Part shown: piece by piece, positions 20,781 to 32,782 of the stretch | Layout: each line of letters starts with the position of its first letter | How positions within the stretch are numbered: the first letter of the stretch is position 1 | Origin: Labia minor | Lineage: Eukaryota > Arthropoda > Insecta > Dermaptera > Spongiphoridae | Reading direction: 5' to 3' | Assembly (NCBI GenBank): GCA_963082975.1 | Contig: OY720350.1 | Span: 21,670,910-21,734,909, forward strand | DNA: 64,000 bases | Made by a program: the position numbers and the translations under genes | Notes under the pieces: generated by a model | The model's database searches: none | What the model saw: only the letters and a program-made list of their open reading frames with translations | Told to the model about the DNA's origin: nothing

Positions 20781-21000
20781 CACATTACGGCTATAATTTA
20801 ATACTATTATTTTTTAAGATTATGTGAGTAAATTATTTTAATTAAGAAAATTTGATCTCATAATTGGATTTTCACGTAAGATTTTAATATATAATATATT
20901 TTTTAATATTATTTTTATAGTAGTTTAGTGTTATGCTAATTTTATATTTTATTTTTATTTTGTTTACTTTGATTTTTTTTTAAATAAATTAATAACATTT
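20781..21000. other. AT-rich spacer
   Basis: Shares ATTACGGCTATAATTTAATA with the hAT element interior near 5867; otherwise nothing recognised. Confidence 0.3.
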
Positions 21001-21001
21001 A

Positions 21002-21410
21002 AAGTAGCATAAAAAAATTAATCGAGGCAGGAAAATTGATGGGGTTTGAAATTAATAGTGATAAGACAAAATAATTAGTATCAGAGAGAATATTTGCAAA
21101 GAATTTAAATCGAGGTTGCAATCTGGAAATTATTATCAAAGGGGATCAAAATTATTAAATTATAGGTCATAAAATAAAGAAGGCTGGGGCCGACAGGGCA
21201 CATGGCTAGCATGGGAGAGGAAAATATATTGGTGGGAGTTCGATTGGAAAACGTCCGTTTGGAAGACCAATTGTGAACAGGGTGGACAATGTAGGAAGGA
21301 ACGTGAGAGAGATAGGATAGGGTAGGAGTTAGATGGTTATAGCTCAGAATAGGGACACTCGGGGGGTACAGGGGGCGGAGCCCCCGTCTAGGTGTGGAGA
21401 GCGCCGAAGG
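21002..21410 (+). pseudogene. LINE fragment, first of a tandem pair
   Basis: Heavily deleted copy of the LINE C-terminal region. The KLIEAGK-like start and the AGTMASMGEE-like end are joined by a deletion. It ends in a GC-rich 3' tail with the hairpin GGGGGCGGAGCCCCC. Confidence 0.65.
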
Positions 21411-21835
21411 CATGGTCTATAACCCTGGGAGATGAGAGTAGATTCAGAGTATTTGAGAATAGGATTCTTCCCAGCATTTATGGGTCAAAGAAAGATGAGG
21501 ACACCGGGGAATGGCGGAGACTGCATAACAAGGAATTGCATGACCTCTATGCATCTCTAGATATAGTTAGGGTTATAAAAGCGAGAAGGCTGGGATCGGC
21601 AGGGCACATGGCTAGAATGGGAGAGGAAAAATATATTGGTGGGGAGTTCGATTGGAAAACGTCCGTTTGGAAGACCAATTGTGAACAGGGCGGACAATGT
21701 AGGAAGGAACGTGAGAGAGATGGGACAGGGTAGGAGTTAGATGGTTATAGCTCAGAATAGGGACACTCGGGGGTACAGGGGGCGGAGCCCCCGTCTAGGT
21801 GTGGGGAGCGCCGAAGGCGCTCGAAGCAGCTAGTC
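21411..21835 (+). pseudogene. LINE fragment, second of a tandem pair, with structured 3' tail
   Basis: Begins abruptly within the MTLGDESRFRVFENRILP region and reads DTGEWRRLHNKELHDLYASL and RRLGSAGHMARMGEE. A one-base shift follows, then the non-coding tail. The tail has two GC-rich hairpins, GGGGGCGGAGCCCCC (about 21777-21791) and AGCGCCGAAGGCGCT (about 21808-21822). It belongs to the same family as the 27.9-kb copy but has a different 3' tail. Confidence 0.75.
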
Positions 21836-22290
21836 ATATAATATACAAAACAAATATTATTATTATAAGTGGAAGTATTACTAATATAATAATGAGAGCT
21901 TAACATTATACCATTTTTAAAATTGATATGTTCATCTTTATATTTCATTCTCATTCTTATCAAGAAGTTAGAGCGGTTTTATTTGAGGCACAGCCAGGTA
22001 GAATAGTTATATGTTTCATAATTCCATTGTGCTTGTCTCTAATTTTCTTGGAATTTTATTAAATAACAAGAAACAATAAAATAAAATTTGTAAAATAATT
22101 AATATCGACAAAAACAATGATCGAAGTTAAAAATGCCAATATATTTATATATTTTCATAAAGTTATTATTTAGTTTAGATATATTATAACAAAAAGATTT
22201 GATATATGGCGATTTAATTTAATTTGTTGCAACATTAATAAAAAAAAAAAAATTAAAACTATTCACAATTAAAATTTTAATTATTTAAAG
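21836..22290. other. AT-rich stretch, nothing recognised
   Basis: AT-rich DNA. The last 8 bp (ATTTAAAG) are the target duplication of the next element. Confidence 0.4.
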
Positions 22291-23603
22291 CAGGGGTTCT
22301 CAACCTTTCAGGCTCTGCATCCCCCTTAGAACACTGATGTGAGGTCACGCCCCTCTGTTTCAGAGTATCGAAAATCATCTGACCTTTTTGAATAAAAAAT
22401 TAAAATCAGAAATGTTCGAAAAATTTGGCCACAAAATCATCCTACCTTTTTTTTACAACAAAATTTTCAAAAGTATACGGAAACATGATATGCTCGCCTC
22501 CCCCAGGTTGAGAACATGAATAAAATTTTTAGAAAAATATCTTCATATTTCAAATTACAAATTAATTTCTTTTATTTTTTACAGTTCAATAATATTATTA
22601 TACAATGGAATATGTAGTTGTAATATATTAAAGATTTATAACTTGTTCACTTTTATTTAATTTCATAAATTTGTTTATAATTAAAAATTTTTTGTTTAAA
22701 AAATAAAATATTTAATAAATTTCATTACAAATTTGCAATTAATTATTAAATAAATTTTTTATGAAAAATAATGAAATATATATACTTTTTTTTATTAATT
22801 AAATACATTAAGTTTACTTATTTATATGGAATTATTTTTTCTTCTATTTTGGTGGGTAATACTCATATGATAGTATGAAAATGTGTATTTTTTATTATTA
22901 TCATTTTTTTTCTTCATATACTAAAAGCTCTCACTCTCTTTACATAGAAAACGAATTGTGTGGTAATCATCATCTATCCTGATATAAATACAATATATTC
23001 TACTTACCTATAGTTATTTAAATATTTAAAGCATATGTTAAACTGAATTTGATAAAAAAAGTCTCTAGTTATTTAATAAATATGATATAGTAATATAAAT
23101 TCAAATGAAAAGCAGAATGAAAATAATAGTGTAATTTTTTATAAATATCTTTATATAGAATATTTTTATTAATAAAAGTACGACGACAGGTGAATTTACC
23201 GTCTTTTAAATGACATGGGAACACTGCACCTATCAGCAGACACCTATCAGCTAACTCCTGTCGAATTTTGAACCAGCTGGGTCTTTTAGTTTTTGTTTGA
23301 CATTCATTAATAGCTGACTACTTCGTGATTTTAGAAGAAAATGTAAAGAAGTGAATTTCGTTGAAAATCCATGAATTGGTATTGCTCCCTCATCCTTCTA
23401 GGTCAGGGGTGTTTAAACTGCGGTCCAAATGCAAATAATGAAAATATTAAAAAAAATTTTTAGGACAATTTTGAAAAAAATTGAACAAAATCGGAAATGC
23501 TCTAAAAGTTTGGCCACAAAAACATCTCACTTTTTTTTACAACAAAATTTTCAAAAGTTTGCGGGCTCTTGATATGCTCGCGCCCCCAAGTTGAGAACCG
23601 CGG
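22291..23603. mobile_element. 1.3-kb composite hAT element
   Basis: Ends CAGGGGTTCTCAAC and, read as complement, CCGCGGTTCTCAAC are flanked by exact 8-bp duplications ATTTAAAG (22283-22290, 23604-23611). The interior is mixed: a second hAT-type start CAGGGGTGTTTAAAC at about 23404, an AT-rich block (22520-23190) and a mariner fragment (about 23190-23400). The last two recur inverted at 47-48 kb. It has no open transposase of its own. Confidence 0.75.
23190..23400 (+). mobile_element. Mariner MITE fragment inside the hAT element
   Basis: Matches the 5' portion of the 39622-40136 element read in reverse: GGGTCTTTTAGTTTTTGTTT, AATCCATGAATTGGTA and GACAGGTGAATTT are shared. The terminal inverted repeat itself is lost. 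Confidence 0.6.
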
Positions 23604-23611
23604 ATTTAAAG

Positions 23612-24785
23612 AACTCTAAATATACATTTTAATTTAATTTATATAAAAGGGTTTATTTTAAAAACATCAATAAACTAATTCTGAAAAAAAGGAATCTCGC
23701 AAAACTAAGTAATAATAAAGAGATAACAAAAAAAATTTAGCAGCTTAAAAAGATTTCTCATTTTTTTAAATCCTATATCCAGTTAAATAAAAATTAAAAG
23801 ATAATTAAATTGTAAATATTTTTCTCATGTTGATCATTTTTGTCTTTAATATGAAAATCTTAATCTTAATGTTTCAAAATTAAGTTGCATTAAATTTTAA
23901 GTAGTAAAATAATCCTCTTTAATACTCATCTTTACTAAATTTAAAATATATGAAATAAAAATTGATAAACGTAAATACGTATATGATATAAAATAAATAG
24001 ACATTTTTTTTAGCTTGTATATAATTTAAATTTAATAAATTGGATAAGTTAAAATTAATCTTCAAAATATAAACTTTAATAAGAATAATTTTTAATTAAA
24101 AACTCTTGGTAAAATTGCAAGTTGATTGATATATTTGTTTTATGTGCATTTTGATTTTCATACCATCATCATAAACTTTGGATGATGATATAACAACCGA
24201 AATGCAGATAAAATAAATGGAAACTTCTCCCGAATGTTTTTAATTAAAACTTAATCTTATTAAAAATATGTTTTTAAATTTTTTTTTTAGTTTAGGTAAT
24301 AAATTTTAATTTATTTCATATATAATGAATAATTCATTACAACTTGTAGTATCTAAATTACTAAATAAATAAAGTTTATGAATGATAGTTTTGAAAATTA
24401 TAACGAGCTTAGTTTATTAAAATTGTAAATAGTTATACTATATAAAAAAGATGTAATTTCAACAGTCATGTTATGTGAGTGAGTAAACCAATGAATACTA
24501 TTTATTTATTACAATTAACATATTTGATTTATTTATTTATTTATGTACTTATATTGATTGTTTTTGTTGTTGGGATTTAGAAGACAGCAGTGAAAGTGTC
24601 AGGTTGATAAATGATTGGTTTTTAGATCAAGTAGTTGAAATTGAAACAATATATCACCTTTTTTCTGAATAAAATTTCAAGATTTATTTACTTAATTTAA
24701 TCTCATCGTTAAATAAATATTAATTTATAATCAAATTATTTTTTAAAAACTATTCATTTGAAGAGAGAAAAAAAATGGGATTTAG
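23612..24785. other. AT-rich stretch without recognised gene
   Basis: AT-rich, low-complexity DNA; nothing supportable found. Confidence 0.4.
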
Positions 24786-24789
24786 CTTT

Positions 24790-25374
24790 TTTGCTATCTC
24801 GCCTAAGATAGTATTACGATCATGAAAATTTTCGATGTTGAGATTTTGATGTTTTTATACGTTTTGAAGGTCCCTGAGTCATTTTCACTAAGGTTGAGAA
24901 AAATGTCTTAGGGTGTGTGTATGTAGACAAGATTACGTAAAAATGGTTTTAGAAAGAATAATGAAATTTGGTACATTGGCATTATTCAAAATTCGTAGTT
25001 TTCTATCAACTTTTGAGAAATGTAGCTCAACCGGAAGAGGGTCATTACCTACAACGTTTTGATTTTTTTTCTTCTAAAGTGACCGTAAAAATAAAAATAT
25101 ATGTTTGATAATTTTTCACATGATTAATAATTGTATAAAACTGCTATATATAGAATTTCAGCTTGATTGAATTGCTGAAAGTACCAGAATTAATTTTTTA
25201 ACAATGCAAATCTCACGCGCCAACACGTGCCATGGTGCCATCAATAAAAAGCCAAACATGCTCTGGTTTAATATTTATTATTTATAATTTATAATTAATT
25301 AAATTTAATTTAAATATAATATATTATGTTATTATCCAATTTAAATTGTGAGATAGTGGAGACACTCTCCAGCT
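24790..25374 (-). mobile_element. Family A copy A5
   Basis: Nearly full length. It starts GCTATCTCGCC, has a short GT-rich tract, the core and GTGAGATAGT, and a rearranged hairpin end (GGAGACACTCTCCAGC). Confidence 0.8.
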
Positions 25375-25500
25375 TTTTTATTTTTATTTTAAAGCACATC
25401 ATTAAAATATAAATATTTTGTGCCCAAAATGTATTTCTATTTATTTTTATTGTTTATAAATATTATTATCTAAAAATGTATGATAGTTTATGTAGCTCTT

Positions 25501-25857
25501 GATGGTCATTACCTACCATGTTTTAATTTTTTTCCTCTAAACTGACCGTAAAAATAAAGATATATGTTTGATAGTTTTTCACATGATTAAAAATTGTATA
25601 AAACTGCTATATATAAAATTTCAGTTTGATTGAATCGCTGAAAGCACCAGAATTAATTTTTTAACACGTTGACTGGAAATTACTCGCCGGCACGTGACGT
25701 GGTGCCATCAACAAAGAGCCAAACAAGCGCTGGTTTAATAAATATTATTTATTAGTTTTAATTTATAATTTATAATTAATTAAATTAAATTTAAATATAA
25801 TATATATGTTAATTCATCTAAGTTCCATGCGAGATAGTCGAATGGAGACACTCCAGA
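25501..25857 (-). mobile_element. Family A copy A6, truncated
   Basis: Lacks the microsatellite half. It begins at GGTCATTACCTACCATG and runs through CACGTGACGTGGTGCC to GCGAGATAGTCGAATGGAGACACTC. It lies 126 bp from copy A5 in the same orientation. Confidence 0.8.
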
Positions 25858-26079
25858 TTTTTTTTTATTCTATCTAAAAATCATTTTAATGAATATGTTC
25901 TATAAAACAAACGTCATATCAAGAGTTGTTTAAATTTGAAATAAACAAAGTAGTAATTAGAACTAAATAGAAATTGAAATTTAAATAGCTATGTATGAAA
26001 TGTGTCAGATAAATTTAATGATGTTTAAAAAAAACACACAAAATCAAAGTGCATGCGGATAATATTTTATTTTTATTCA

Positions 26080-26400
26080 ATACACTTCCCCAAGGGGTTC
26101 TCTACCTTGTAGAGTGTTGGAGGGGGGGGGGGGATTGAGTGTTCATGTGATTCTTCGAGCCATGCCGACGAAACCATTGCTAGTGGAAAGGACTCTCAAG
26201 CCGGACGGGTCGAATATATTAAGGAGTCAGAGTAAGAGAGAACTCCTGTCCGGTCTTTCAGGTTAGAGGTTTTATGTAAGGATAGCAACTCCCAAAAGGA
26301 AAAAAAAAAACCAAAAGCTCTTACAAATAATAAGAAAAAGTCAGAAAAAGGATTCATAAAATGGAAGCAGAGTAATTGTTGAATCGTCGAGTACACCTTT
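26080..26400. other. Unidentified island of higher G+C
   Basis: Includes a G run (about 26123-26133), GGGTTCTCTACCTTGTAGAG and a partial palindrome around GGAGTCAGAGTAAGAGAGAACTCC. Non-repetitive in the window and without a convincing reading frame. It may be a piece of an LTR or another element. Confidence 0.25.
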
Positions 26401-26434
26401 CTAGAAGAAGAAGATAATAAACTTAGTTTTTGAA

Positions 26435-26775
26435 AACTGTCTTTTTAGAAATAGTTTTCAGATATCCTTCTAAAAATTCTAAAAAATTTTTAGTAACTGA
26501 AAATTTAAATGATAGAAATCAAGAAACTCAACAAAGATTTACTTTATTAATTTTTACTCTTTTCAAAATGAATTAATTGAGAATTTATATTACTATTACT
26601 ACTCATAATAATAGTATAATATTATAATATAATATAATAATAATAATAATAACCAACTTTCTATTTGTTGTAATTGGTGAAATTGTTTAAAAGATGGGAG
26701 CGCCTGTTAGTTATACAACCCAAATACCCTGCAAGTAAATATAAAATAACATTTAGGAGATTAAATTTAATAAAC
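26435..26775. repeat. Duplicated segment, 'empty' copy
   Basis: Paralogue of 51450-52025 (shared CAACAAAGATTTACTTTA, GATGGGAGCGCCTGTTAGTT). Here the site reads GTGAAATTGTTTAAAAGATG without the hAT insertion found in the other copy. Confidence 0.8.
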
Positions 26776-26837
26776 TGTATAATAATAATAATATATAATA
26801 TATTTATATAATTCATTTTTTTTTATTTTCGAAATTG

Positions 26838-26950
26838 GCTGAATTTCTAAAACGACCGTGGAGTATACCAAAGACACGATGGATGCTAATGTATGGGAAT
26901 TGGCCAAGATAGAAATTAGTTGGATGAACTATCAAGTTCATTAGAATCAC
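26838..26950 (+). pseudogene. Short LINE C-terminal remnant
   Basis: Reads KRPWSIPKTRWM-like residues matching the Arg/Pro-rich GRP.TRW tail of the LINE family. Very short. Confidence 0.35.
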
Positions 26951-27392
26951 AAATTAATGGAGAGGTAAAATTATAATTAAATGGTAGTAAATTGAATAGA
27001 ATACCATATGAAATAAAATTTAAAAGATTTTAATTGAATTTTGATGTAATTTAGAGATTTAGATATATATGAAGGGTGTTAACTTAACACAGGTAAATGA
27101 AAATTTATTTGTAATTCCGTTTAATTATTTAAAGTGATTATCTAAAACATCGGCTGATCATATACGAGTATTTATTATTATATTGACAGAGGAGGAACCA
27201 ATATGAGTTATCCTTTGATTGATTAATATTGCATCGTTCGACTTGGTAAATAAAGAGCTCTTATTAAAGATTGATTGATGAATTGACAATGTGTTTGTTT
27301 ATTTGTTTAATAAATGTAAGCAATTTTCTAAATTGGCTGATAAAAGTGTTTAAATAAATCTTCATAGAACAAAGGAAAAATAATTGTTATTT

Positions 27393-27427
<35 letters not shown>

Positions 27428-27851
27428 TTAATGGCATTAACGTTCAAATCTTAGATATTACTTTTTTTATATAAACCTAAATCATGATAATGAAACCAGT
27501 AACTACGGTTTTATGTCGACATTTTATTTTTATACGTTTATTTACAAATATATATATATTAAAAATTAAATTTTTTATGTTACTTTTTAAATGTTATTAA
27601 ATCATGTGCAATTTAAAAATTTAATTAATTCAAAATAAAAATAATAATAATATTTTTATTATATTATTTGATTAATATTTATAAAAATATCTTTTCTAAA
27701 AAATTATATATTTTAATAAGTAATACTAAATTGAAATTTAAATATGGAGAATATTATAATATTAATATGAATTTATAAGAATTGTTGTGGATGTGTATAT
27801 ATTTATTTAATCGATTTATTTATAATATCTGACGTAATTTTCCATAATTCC
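26951..27851. other. AT-rich stretch with (AAT)n
   Basis: (AAT)n microsatellite at about 27393-27426; otherwise AT-rich DNA without features. Confidence 0.4.
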
Positions 27852-28916
27852 GCAGCAAACACACCCCTCCAAGTATTCCTATTCTGAGCCACAACCTTCC
27901 TCTCCCATCTCTCTCACATCCTTTCCCACATTATCCACCCACCGTGTCCTTGGTCTTCCAAGTGGACGTTTCCCACTCGGTCTCCCTACCAATATATTTT
28001 TGTCATTCTATCTTCTCCCATTCTAGCCACGTGTCCTGCCCACCGTAGCCTTCTCAATTTTATAATTCTAACTATATCTGGAGATGCATAGAGGCCATGC
28101 AATTCCTCGTTATGCAATCTTCGCCATTCCCCGGTGACCTCATCTTTCTTTGGCCCATAAATGCTTCGCAGAATCCTATTCTCAAATACTCTAAATCTAC
28201 TCTCGTCATCTAAAGTCATAGACCATGCCTCACATCCATATAATACAACCGGTAAAATAATTGTTTTATATATTTTAACTTTTATCCCCTTTGATAATAA
28301 TTTTGATGCGATAAGCCCCTTTATTGCATGATAACAGGCGTTTCCCGATTGTAACCTCGTTTTAAACTCATCTCGAATATTATTATATTTCGTTATCACA
28401 GAACCTAAGTATTTAAATTTTTCTACATTTTCAAATTCTATATCTTGTATATTAAGATGTTGTGTGTTAATACTATTCCTCTCTGTTACTAAATACTTTG
28501 TCCTAGCATTATTAATTTCCAGTCCCACCTCTTTTCTTGCTCCAATTAATTTTTCTAAGCTATTTATAATTGCAATTGCCGAATCTCCTTTAAGCCTTCT
28601 GCGTAACCTAATACTTGAATTTTTTTGTTTAATTCGATTCCGTTTGGCCTCTCCCAATTTGTCTAATTACATATTCCAGAACTAAATTAAATAAAATTGG
28701 TGATAATGCGTCTCCTTGTTTTAATCCATTTCGAATTTCGAAAGTTTCTGACAATTGTTTCCCGCATCTTACTCTTACTCTTCCTTTACTACCCACAAGA
28801 CAAATTTGAATCATTTGTACTAGTTTTTTTTGGAATTCCCATTAAGGTCAAGATTTGAAAAAGTTTTTCCCGATCTACTGAGTCATATGCTTTTGTAAAG
28901 TCTACAAAAAGTATAC
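27852..28916 (-). pseudogene. Non-LTR retrotransposon (LINE) reverse transcriptase, longest copy
   Basis: Encodes, in pieces, the palm-to-C-terminus part of a LINE reverse transcriptase that would copy its own RNA at the target site. On the minus strand: motif A VDFTKAYDSVDR near 28915-28880, motif B NGLKQGDALSPILFNLVLE near 28730, then a frameshift. The catalytic YxDD position reads Y-A-E-G at 28605-28594. A 223-codon frame follows (28657-27986) with KLLSKGIKVKIYKTIILP, YGCEAWSMTLDDE, GEWRRLHNEELHGLYASPD and RRLRWAGHVARMGED. A GRP..RPRTRW segment sits in another frame, and then the 3' tail. The endonuclease and finger regions are missing; the copy is cut at 28916 where a tandem repeat starts. 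The clade is not assigned with certainty (RTE-like). Dead element. Confidence 0.85.
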
Positions 28917-28917
28917 T

Positions 28918-29190
28918 ATACTATAATATTTTTGAAGTTTGACTAAAATGAGTCCAATGGTTAATAAAATTAAAAAAAAAATAAATATTATTATTAGTAT
29001 CGTAACTTTATTTGAATTAATTATAAATAATAAACATGTAAAGTAAACCAAAAAGTATTCTATACTATAATTAATTTTGAAGTTTGACTAAAATGAGTCC
29101 AATGGTTAATAAAATAAAAAAATAAATAAATAAATATTATTATTAGTATCGTAACTTTATTTGAATTAATTATAAATAATAAACATTAAT
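28918..29190. repeat. Tandem duplication, 145-bp offset
   Basis: The segment GAAGTTTGACTAAAATGAGT to CGTAACTTTATTTGAATTAA is present twice in direct orientation, at an offset of 145 bp, abutting the truncated LINE 5' end. Confidence 0.85.
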
Positions 29191-30055
29191 TTAACATTTA
29201 ATTTTTAGACGTTAAAAGTTTAAAATCTTGAAATATGTATGTTTATGTATTCTTTTTGATTAAAAGTAGAAATTTAATTGAATTTCTGAAATGAAATTAT
29301 TTCTGTTATTTCAATATATATATATATATATATATATATACTTATTTATGATTTGTTTATTTATTAATTTTCAATTAAATTTTAAATATTATATATATAT
29401 ATATATATTCATGCACATAACTATAAATTTGAATCAAAATATAACACGAGAAAATCCTATTTGTTTAATTTCCAACTCCTTTATGTATTTAATTAAATTT
29501 TGATTACAAATATATATACATATTACGTGTCTATGATATTTTAGAATTAATAGATGAAAGGATTAAAATGAGAGGAAGGTGTTTCAAATTAATTAAAACG
29601 CATTCATTTTTAAACTTTCAATTTAAATGTATTTGCACAAAATTTATTTAAAGAAAGACAAAAAAAAAAGAGAAGAGTTGTATTATTAATTTATTTGTGG
29701 TGGTGAATAAAAAAAATCCTTTCATGAGTAAATTAAAATAAAAATAAAATGATAAATAAAAAATAAGACACACAAAATTCATATCTGTTCTGTTTTGAAT
29801 AACTAAATTTATAAAATAATTGAAATACTTTTTTTTTATTTAGAATTTTTTTGTAGTACCTATATCTTTATGCAAAATGGAAAAGGATAACAAAAAAAAA
29901 TGTATAAATTGTAGGGAAATATATGAGATAAATGATTAAATGTGTGAATATTGTGTGGTGTGAACCAGATTTTTTTTTATAAAATAAATTAAATAGATAA
30001 AAGTGAAAACGTGTAGAATGTCAATTTTAATATAATCTTATTATAATATTAAAAA
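29191..30055. other. AT-rich stretch with (TA)n microsatellites
   Basis: (TA)n at about 29314-29340 and 29388-29409. No gene seen. Confidence 0.4.
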
Positions 30056-30060
30056 AATAA

Positions 30061-30675
30061 GTTGACCTGTGGCCAGGTCCGAACCGTCCGACGGTTTGAA
30101 ATAAATTAATTTCCAGCTACAGAAACAATTTCAAATAATTTTAATATATCTATTAATGTAATAAAAAACAGATATGGATATAACATAAATATTTTTAATT
30201 TTATTTTATTTATAATATATATGCAAGACCAGGCTGTGACGTCATGAATGGCTGGATGACGTCATATAATTTTAAATCAAGAAAAAACTAATAAATATGA
30301 TTTTTCTCGAGGATAAAACCAATACAAAGTGCATGATTCGTGGTGATATATAAAAAAATCTCCTTTGGTGTGAAAATAACCCTTCCCTTCCTATCGTCGA
30401 TCGCTAATACTACCACTTCCGGTTTCCGGAATTGCACCAAAATTTGATCAATTCATCCCACTGATGCATTAAGTAAATATACCAAATTTCATCAAAATCG
30501 GTTGAGCCATTCAGGCTGTACACATCTATACGGACGGACAGACGGACAGACATCATGCTAAAAATACTTTTTTCTGTTTAGAAAATGCATGATTCGTGGA
30601 GATATGTAAAAATCTCCACATGTGAAATTTGGTGTGAAAACAATACCTCCCTTACTATCGTCGGTCGGTAAAAAT
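30061..30675 (+). mobile_element. Family B copy B2
   Basis: Full length and very similar to B1: hairpin GACCTGTGGCCAGGTC, paired TGACGTCA sites, core, a shorter GACG microsatellite, and the end CGTCGGTCGGTAAAAA. The left inverted repeat is slightly changed (ACCGTCCGACGG). Confidence 0.85.
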
Positions 30676-31260
30676 GTATAAATAGATATTTTCTTGTGGA
30701 GTAAACTTTTTTTAAGTATTTAAAAATATTTTAAAAAACGGAATCAATAATTCAATGAATTTATGTTGTAAATTTTGAGATGTAACGTCGAAAAATAGAA
30801 GAGAAAATACTTGATATTGATTCTTTTTTTTTCTTTTTTTTGTTCATGTTTCAACTGACGGGGATATTACTAATATATATATTTATATTATATGAATTGC
30901 TGTCACTTAAAGCCTTGTATCTCGCTTGTCTTCAAAGAATGTCATGAAATTTTTACTAAGCAAGATTGACACTTCATAAATCAATCTTCTATCAACGAAT
31001 AATATAATAATACCACTATTTTCTTTAAAATTACAGTTTTTTTTCATAAAATTTAAAATAAAACCAATGTTAAATTATATAATATATCATATATCATATA
31101 ATCATTTATTTATGTATAATTAGAAACATTTTTTTATAAATATTAATCAAATTTTCTATATAAAGATAAAAAAAAGATATTTCATTTAGAATTTCGTTTT
31201 ATTTGTCAAATATATTTAAAAGGTAAATATAAACTATATTATATTACTATATTATATATA
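30676..31260. other. AT-rich stretch, nothing recognised
   Basis: Low-complexity AT-rich DNA up to the TA target of the mariner element. Confidence 0.4.
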
Positions 31261-31945
31261 CTACTGTGGGCAATAAATAGTAAGACTTTTTAAATTAAAT
31301 TTCGCGCGGAAACCCATTCGTCGAAATATATTTTTTCTAGGTTGGTATGACTGTCAGTGACATCTGTGCCAAATGTCACATCAAAATAATCATTGTGTTT
31401 AATATACGCATGTCTTTCTGAAATACAAAAAGTGCATTCGGCGACTTTTACAATGAGTGAAATTATTTAATAAAGAGTTCCATTAAATTTTGTGTGCGGA
31501 ATCAAATTTCTGGTACTGTCAACAAGGAATTGAGTGTTATGCGTCGTTTGCGCGAAGCTATTCGTAAAAAGAGGCCGGAATTATGTGCCGACAACTCTTG
31601 GTTTTTGCATCTTCGCATACTGCATTGATTCTTCATAAATTTTCCACCAAAAATTCAACCAATATCGTTCAACAACCACCGTATTCGCCTGATTTGTGAC
31701 TTGTGGCTGTTCAGCAAACTCAAACGACCGCTCCGGGGAAACCGTTTTGAGAATCGTTACGCGCATTGAAGGCTATTCCGGAAATTGGCTTTAAAAACTG
31801 TTACGAGGATTGGAAAAAACGTTGGCGCCAGTTTATTGAGGCCGGGGGGGGGGGATTACTTTGAGGGGGACAAAATAGATTTGGATGAATAAATAAAAAA
31901 TTTTAAAATAAAGAACAAAGTCTTACTATTTATTGCCCACAGTAG
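31261..31945 (+). mobile_element. Internally deleted mariner with 29-bp perfect terminal inverted repeats
   Basis: Both ends read CTACTGTGGGCAATAAATAG and continue TAAGACTTT without mismatch (29 bp), flanked by TA (31259-31260, 31946-31947). Inside are two ends of a mariner transposase. The N-terminal HTH-side remnant (RRLREAIRKKRPEL) is near 31540. The C-terminal part has PPYSPDL (third catalytic Asp region), KAIPEIGFKNCYEDWKKRW and the terminus DYFEGDKIDLDE (about 31855-31893). The first two catalytic aspartates lie in the deleted segment. A 10-G run disrupts the frame. Non-autonomous, but the ends look fully usable. Confidence 0.88.
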
Positions 31946-32780
31946 TATATATATTAGAGGCCTGTTATTATTTTTAAAAAATAACTGATTCACCACTATT
32001 AATCATCGCTTAAATAATTTATTAATAATCCAAATTCATATAATTTCAAATTAAAATATGATTTTATACATAAAAAAATCGCAATTAAGAAGAAATTGCA
32101 ACATAAATAAAAAATTAATTTAATTTTTTACAAGACCGAGTATTAATGGTTTTGTTGCGACTAATCAAATATAAAGATGTGATCTTGTCAATTTCAATAA
32201 GTTAATTTAAAATTGAATTTATTACTCACTTTTAATTTGCAATAAAACAAGATATATTTTTGCAATAGGTAAAATCCCTTGAAAATGCAAAATTAAGTAT
32301 AAAAAAAAATATGGATCTAGATAGAGGTCATTGTAGTTGACTTGTTAACACATAAATGATGAGAACATTATACGCCCTTTTGGCTAAAGTCCCATTTTAT
32401 CGTATTTGATAAGAGGACCCGCATAACTATTATACCCTTTATCACTGTCATCAATTAAAACTTCAATGAGTGTTTATATTTAAATTAATTCTATTAAATG
32501 TTTATTTTTGACTTAAATTTAATATTAGTTTGATATAATAAAAACAAAATATTAAAACAAGAATCAAATATAAAACATCTTTAAATATAATTTACTGAAT
32601 TTATTCTATAATTTTAAATTTACAGTAAATTATGCAAATTTAATAAATATTGATTTAAATTTAAATATTAAAAATATAAATATATGTATATAATTTTACA
32701 TAACAGATTATGTTAATATGTACCAATAAAATTAAATCATTTAAAAACATTCCTGAATATTATCTAGTTTATTAATCTAT
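31946..32780. other. AT-rich stretch with one less AT-rich patch
   Basis: Positions 32320-32450 (GCCCTTTTGGCTAAAGTCCC, AAGAGGACCCGCATAAC) stand out in composition but have no frame or known motif. The rest is AT-rich. Confidence 0.35.
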
Positions 32781-32782
32781 TC

